A stretch of DNA of 64,000 bases, from contig CALRRO020000015.1 in assembly GCA_943370595.1 (NCBI GenBank), positions 1 through 64,000 of the forward strand, read 5' to 3'. A model generated the notes under the pieces. It was given only the letters and a program-made list of their open reading frames with translations. It made no database searches and was not told the DNA's origin. The number at the start of each line of letters is the position of its first letter. Within the stretch, counting starts at the first letter, position 1. Source of the stretch: Piscinibacter sp943370595 (GTDB lineage: Bacteria; Pseudomonadota; Gammaproteobacteria; Burkholderiales; Burkholderiaceae_C). The position numbers were made by a program, and so were the translations under genes. Positions 60,669 to 64,000 of the stretch are shown here, piece by piece.

Positions 60669-60833
60669 CGTCCTGGCCAGCAGAAGAAGAGCAGTAGGCG
60701 CATCGGGTCCGAACTGCACATCAGCACAAGTTCGATCAACTCGTGCTTCCAGCGCATGAACATGAAGCTGGGAGTCCCGAACCGTCGCCTCGCGGCAAAG
60801 CTGGCCGTCGAGTGTGGGCTGCTGATCGGCTAA
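60669..60833 (+). pseudogene. Remnant of a luxR-type gene 3' end
   Basis: From about 60669 the plus strand reads into a LuxR HTH tail (SELHISTSSINSCFQRMNM, then KLGVPNRRLAAKLAVECGLL) ending TAA at 60831-60833. The intact gene at 55115 ends with almost the same residues. Over the last 114 bp the copies agree at roughly 85-90% of bases by eye, so they are related but not an exact duplication. Nothing upstream restores a full gene. Confidence 0.85.
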
Positions 60834-61954
60834 GTCGCCACGGGGTCGGCGGTCGGTTGCCAGGCGCGCAGCGCGAGGGCCAGTCGTTCCGGCTTGAGCG
60901 AGTCGACCGACAGCGGTCCGAGGCTGTTCGGCCGGCCCATGCGCTGCGCAGTGCGCACGGCATGCAGTGGATCGAGGTACTCGGTCAGCGCGCTGGCCAC
61001 CAGATCGGCCAGACTGCCAAGCAACAGGCTCTTCCACCGTTCGACGATGCGCAGGTCTGGCGCGGGCTGCAGAGAGACCAAGGCATCGAGCGCAGTCGAT
61101 GGCGACTCCCAGCCAGACTCGTCTTCGATCCAGCGGCTGGCGCGCTCCCCAATCGGTGCCTCCAACGCGGCTGTGGGCGCAGAACCCAGCGCATCAGCCA
61201 TCGAACCTGGCAACTGCAGTTGACCGACCGGGGAATCGACATCGCCCACCCAAACGGGCCGTCGTGGATCGATGGCACGTAGTCGCTGCAGCAACTGGCT
61301 CTCGAACCAGGCCTGCGACGGCTGTTGCGCAGAACGGCACGCGATCGAACCCCGTCGGCGCACCATGAGCGCTTCGATATTCAGCACCTGGTGGCCGACG
61401 CTCGCTAGCGCATTCAGGATGCGGTCGGCCTCGCAACCGAGTGTCGCGGCGATCACGCGGAAGCTCACCATCCTAGGCAAGACCTCCAGGCCCGCTTGTA
61501 CCCATCGTCGGTAGTTGATCCATCCACCCGGAAGTACGTCGACCGACCACCCGCGCCATCGCAGGGCGCGGGCAACGGGCAGGCTATCGAGCCCGCCGCG
61601 CCCGCAGTAGACGAGGATGGCCTGGTCCAGCTTCAAGGGTGCGACCAGCGCCGCCAGTGCAGGCGGCAACTCGCCCTCGGCCCCGCTGTCGTGAGCCACG
61701 AGGGCTCGCGCTCGATCGTCGGCGTGCCCGGTCACCAGCGGTCCCTGGCTCACCACGGCGGGCGAGAACTGCACCGCGCCGGGGATGTGATCCTCCTCGT
61801 ACTCCTGCGGTGTTCGCACGTCGATGACGAGCGCGTAGTGAGAGAAGTCCTGAACCTCGATCGCATGCGGATGGAAGGCACCCGCAAGGGATTCGATCTC
61901 GGGCGGCTTGTCCGGCTTGCGCGCGCGATCCGATGATTCTTGACCCGAAGTCAT
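60830..61954 (-). CDS. MnmH/SelU-like protein with degenerate P-loop
   Basis: A 374-residue protein laid out like tRNA 2-selenouridine synthase. A rhodanese domain (about 30-150: VIDVRTPQEYEEDHIPGA, and C117 in LVYCGRGGLDS) is followed by a P-loop-like region and the MnmH tail (RRGSIACRSAQQPSQAWFES, RPVWVGDVDSPVG). The Walker A position reads VIAATLGCEADRIL (167-180) with no GxxGSGKT, so ATP or tRNA chemistry may be lost. It may have a new role on the mobile element. The stop overlaps the luxR remnant's stop. Confidence 0.72.
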   Translation of the reverse strand: MTSGQESSDRARKPDKPPEIESLAGAFHPHAIEVQDFSHYALVIDVRTPQEYEEDHIPGAVQFSPAVVSQGPLVTGHADDRARALVAHDSGAEGELPPALAALVAPLKLDQAILVYCGRGGLDSLPVARALRWRGWSVDVLPGGWINYRRWVQAGLEVLPRMVSFRVIAATLGCEADRILNALASVGHQVLNIEALMVRRRGSIACRSAQQPSQAWFESQLLQRLRAIDPRRPVWVGDVDSPVGQLQLPGSMADALGSAPTAALEAPIGERASRWIEDESGWESPSTALDALVSLQPAPDLRIVERWKSLLLGSLADLVASALTEYLDPLHAVRTAQRMGRPNSLGPLSVDSLKPERLALALRAWQPTADPVAT

Positions 61955-62053
61955 CGCGTGAAGTGGTGGGTGGGGAACCTAGAGTTTCTGAACGGGGCGC
62001 GGTGGTGCCCCCTGACACGAAGCCCCTCGGTCTCCTCTACCTAAGGACCCGCC

Positions 62054-62617
62054 ATGGAAGCAAACAGCACTCTAGACCGGCCCCGCCGCGCTGCCAAGCG
62101 GGGCATCCTCGCCCACTTCTTCGCCCTCGTGCTGGCGTTCGCAGCGCTCTTCGGCGCGAGCACGCCGGCCCGCGCAGTCGACGGCTGCAAGGTCCTGCTC
62201 TGCCTCGCCGCCCCGAGCTGGCGCTCGATCCCCGAATGCGTGCCGAAGATCAACCAGTTGCACCGCGACCTGGCCCGCGGCAAGCCCTTCCCGGTCTGCT
62301 CGATGGCCGGCGCCGGCAACTCGGCGAACAACACTTGGGCCAGCGCGCCTGGCTACTGCCCGCCGCAGTACACCCTTGTGTTCGAGGGCGAGAGCGGGCC
62401 GATTTACTCCTGCGACTACGCCGGTGCTGTCACGGTGAACATCAACGGCGCGCCCTTCACGCGCACCTGGTGGAACATGGGTGGCGACACGGTGACGGAG
62501 TTCACCCCGGCCGCGAAGGCACAGCTCGGCACCTGGGACACCAAGTTCGACGACGACTACGCCGCGTGGTTCGCCGCACTGCCGCCGCCAGCCCCGGTCG
62601 CCGACTCTGGCTACTGA
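62054..62617 (+). CDS. TrbM/KikA-family conjugal transfer protein
   Basis: A 187-residue exported protein. The signal peptide ends STPARA; the mature N terminus (VDGCKVLLCLAAPSWRSIPE) has the TrbM cysteine pattern, continuing KINQLHRDLARGKPFPVCSM. TrbM/KikA proteins belong to IncP-like mating-pair formation. AAGGA precedes the ATG. Together with the next two genes it marks a conjugation operon running rightward out of the window. Confidence 0.8.
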   Translation: MEANSTLDRPRRAAKRGILAHFFALVLAFAALFGASTPARAVDGCKVLLCLAAPSWRSIPECVPKINQLHRDLARGKPFPVCSMAGAGNSANNTWASAPGYCPPQYTLVFEGESGPIYSCDYAGAVTVNINGAPFTRTWWNMGGDTVTEFTPAAKAQLGTWDTKFDDDYAAWFAALPPPAPVADSGY

Positions 62618-62628
62618 GGCACCGAGCC

Positions 62629-63123
62629 GTGGATGCGTCCATCTTCCTCGCGCTGGCGCTGGCCTGTGCACCGCAGGTGCACGCCGATACGGCACGAGCT
62701 CTGGTCAGTGTCGAGAGCGCCTTCAACCCATGGGCGATCGGCGTCGTCGGTGGTGCGCTCGTGCGCCAGCCCCGCCACCGCGCCGAGGCGCTGGCCACGG
62801 CCAAGGCGCTACGGGATGCCGGCTGGAACTTCAGCGTCGGCCTCGGACAGATCAACGTCGGCAACTTCGAACAGCTCGGCCTGACCGTGGAATCCGCCTT
62901 CGAGCCCTGCGCCAACCTGGCCGCGATGCAGACCGTGCTCGCCGAGTGCTTCGACCGCGCAAGCGGATCCGCGTCGAAGGCGGTCGATCAGGTCGCCCTG
63001 CGTCAGGCTCTGTCCTGCTACTACAGCGGCAACTTCGACACCGGCTTTCGCCACGGCTACGTGCGTAAGGTCGTGACCGCCGCACGTGCCGTTCCATCCG
63101 CCCAACCGAAGGAGAAGGTATGA
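62629..63123 (+). CDS. VirB1-like lytic transglycosylase
   Basis: A 164-residue protein from a GTG at 62629. An SLT domain is visible: ALVSVESAFNPWAIGVVGG holds the catalytic Glu, followed by NFSVGLGQINVGNF and LSCYYSGNFDTGF. It would open peptidoglycan for the type IV secretion channel. It is 11 bp after the trbM-like stop, and its own stop overlaps the next ATG (ATGA). The short N-terminal hydrophobic stretch may act as a signal. Confidence 0.83.
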   Translation: MDASIFLALALACAPQVHADTARALVSVESAFNPWAIGVVGGALVRQPRHRAEALATAKALRDAGWNFSVGLGQINVGNFEQLGLTVESAFEPCANLAAMQTVLAECFDRASGSASKAVDQVALRQALSCYYSGNFDTGFRHGYVRKVVTAARAVPSAQPKEKV

Positions 63124-63311
63124 CAACCCTCGCATCGATCCGGCGCGCCGTGCCGGCCCTGGCTGCCGTCGTTCCGGGCCTGCTGTCCCAGGCAGCGCTC
63201 GCCCAGGGTTTCGACAAGATCAACACCACGGTCACGAACGTCAACACGATCCTGGTGACGATCTCGATCGCAGTGGTGACCATCGCGATCATCTGGGCCG
63301 GCTTCAAGATG
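63120..63311 (+). pseudogene. 5' part of a VirB2/TrbC-like pilin gene, similarity ends abruptly
   Basis: The first 64 codons (signal peptide ending AALA, then FDKINTTVTNVNTILVTISI and a membrane helix ending WAGFKM) fit a VirB2/TrbC prepilin. Normal pilins continue with a second membrane helix, but from 63312 the translation becomes a GC-rich, non-protein-like string. The frame itself stays open to the window edge, so a stop cannot be seen. The most likely causes are an inserted or rearranged segment, or an assembly join. Confidence 0.6.
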
Positions 63312-64000
63312 GATCCTCTCGCTCGGACTTCCTCGCTCCCGCCCACGGGCGGGCGGGGGGTGGGCATGGCCCCTTCCCTCACGGGAAGGGGTTGGGGATG
63401 GGTGGCGTTCTTCGCAGCCGAAGCAGTGAGCCGGTTTCCCGGCCCACCGCTTGAAGATCCCCCCACAAGTCCCCCTCGCAACTCGACGGGGGCGCGTGGG
63501 GGGAGCGCGGTGGGACGACTGGCGCACGGGCTGCCCCCTTCCCACGGGCGGCGCAGCGTCGCGGCCGATGTGCCAGCTCGCTTGGCGCAGCGGTTGCAGC
63601 GCAGCCGACCGGACGTTCACGAACAGCGGCGGCTCTGCGGCCGACGTGACATCAAGGGAGCCGAAGGCGAGCGACTGGCGCGGCGGTCGAGCCGCTGCGA
63701 GCACTTCACTGCACCCGGTCTTCAGCGGCCCGGCCACGGGCTTGGCGGGTGGCCGGGGTGGCGATCTGGCCGGCGCCGCACCGAGCGAAGCGCAGCGCAG
63801 CGACCTGCAAGGCGGTCAGTTCGCCAAGCAGGCCTCGTTCACGCGCAGCGTGAAGGAATCAGGGCCTGCGATCCCCGGGCACGGGACAGGGCCGCCGCGT
63901 GTCTCGGCCGGCTCCGCCGGCCTGACCGTGTTGCGTCAGGGATGGTAGCCCGTCAGGGGCGAGACGCCGGTACCCCGGTGGCTCGACGCGCAGCGCAACA
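63312..64000. other. GC-rich segment with hairpins replacing the pilin 3' end
   Basis: The segment has short hairpins, CCCGCCC/GGGCGGG at 63338-63353 and CCCCTTCCC/GGGAAGGGG at 63370-63391, and repetitive GC-rich text. No recognisable gene occurs on either strand. It may be a repeat or MITE-like insertion. The window ends inside it. Confidence 0.45.

Noticed and set aside
46201..64000. An integrase or transposase gene
   Set aside because: No tyrosine/serine recombinase or DDE-type protein was found on either strand; the island's mobility genes must be outside the window or lost.

Overview
The window looks like a high-GC Burkholderiales-type betaproteobacterial chromosome (Rubrivivax/Leptothrix/Methylibium-like, by inference). 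The signs are a phasin gene, a pyruvate dehydrogenase operon in which the E3 subunit carries its own lipoyl domain, an assimilatory APS-reductase cluster with a DUF934 gene, and heavy codon bias with long antisense open frames. Bases 1-46158 read as core genome. Bases 46159-64000 read as an accessory island with conjugation genes, placed directly behind a tRNA-Asn gene.

Core part, left to right. A Lap-type adhesion module: the C-terminal 1905 residues of a giant RTX adhesin made of 324-bp repeats, then lapD and lapG on the minus strand and a TolC-like exporter; the ABC and membrane-fusion exporter genes are not in the window. The pyruvate dehydrogenase operon aceE-aceF-lpdA (minus strand) is divergent from a PAS histidine kinase / FixJ-type regulator pair. 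Then folD, the M3 peptidase prlC, a glutaredoxin-like secreted protein, an MFS transporter, rmuC, a two-subunit molybdenum hydroxylase (iorAB-like), and a minus-strand operon (HDAC-like deacetylase, thioesterase, nitroreductase, NhaD-like antiporter, 2-hydroxyacid dehydrogenase) whose first four genes overlap by 4 bp. Next come a phasin with its own promoter, putative operators and terminator, a patatin lipoprotein, and a tight sulfate-assimilation operon (TSUP permease, sulfite reductase, DUF934, APS reductase, cysD, cysN, siroheme methylase). fdxA and a ferredoxin-NADP reductase follow. A clear TPP riboswitch precedes a lone TonB-dependent receptor, probably for thiamine or a thiamine precursor.

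Accessory part. After tRNA-Asn lie a large TIR-HEAT-KAP NTPase gene and two unrecognised upstream genes, each with an apparent +1 frameshift. Then come an AlpA-type regulator, a small membrane protein, a ParB-like gene broken by an in-frame amber codon, inverted-repeat-rich DNA, two small hypothetical genes, and an orphan LuxR-type regulator. A visibly lower-GC four-gene operon follows (GAF histidine kinase, receiver protein with a HicB-like tail, unknown protein, SIR2-family protein), inserted between the luxR gene and a second diverged copy of the luxR 3' end. Beyond it are an MnmH-like protein with a ruined P-loop and conjugation genes (TrbM, VirB1-like, start of a VirB2-like pilin that loses similarity after about 64 codons). 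No integrase is visible in the window.

The best candidates for undescribed biology are the histidine kinase / receiver / unknown / SIR2 operon (56055-60502), which would couple two-component sensing to NAD cleavage, and the TIR-HEAT-KAP locus (46593-51533). Both have the architecture and the setting expected of anti-phage defence, but that function is inferred, not shown.
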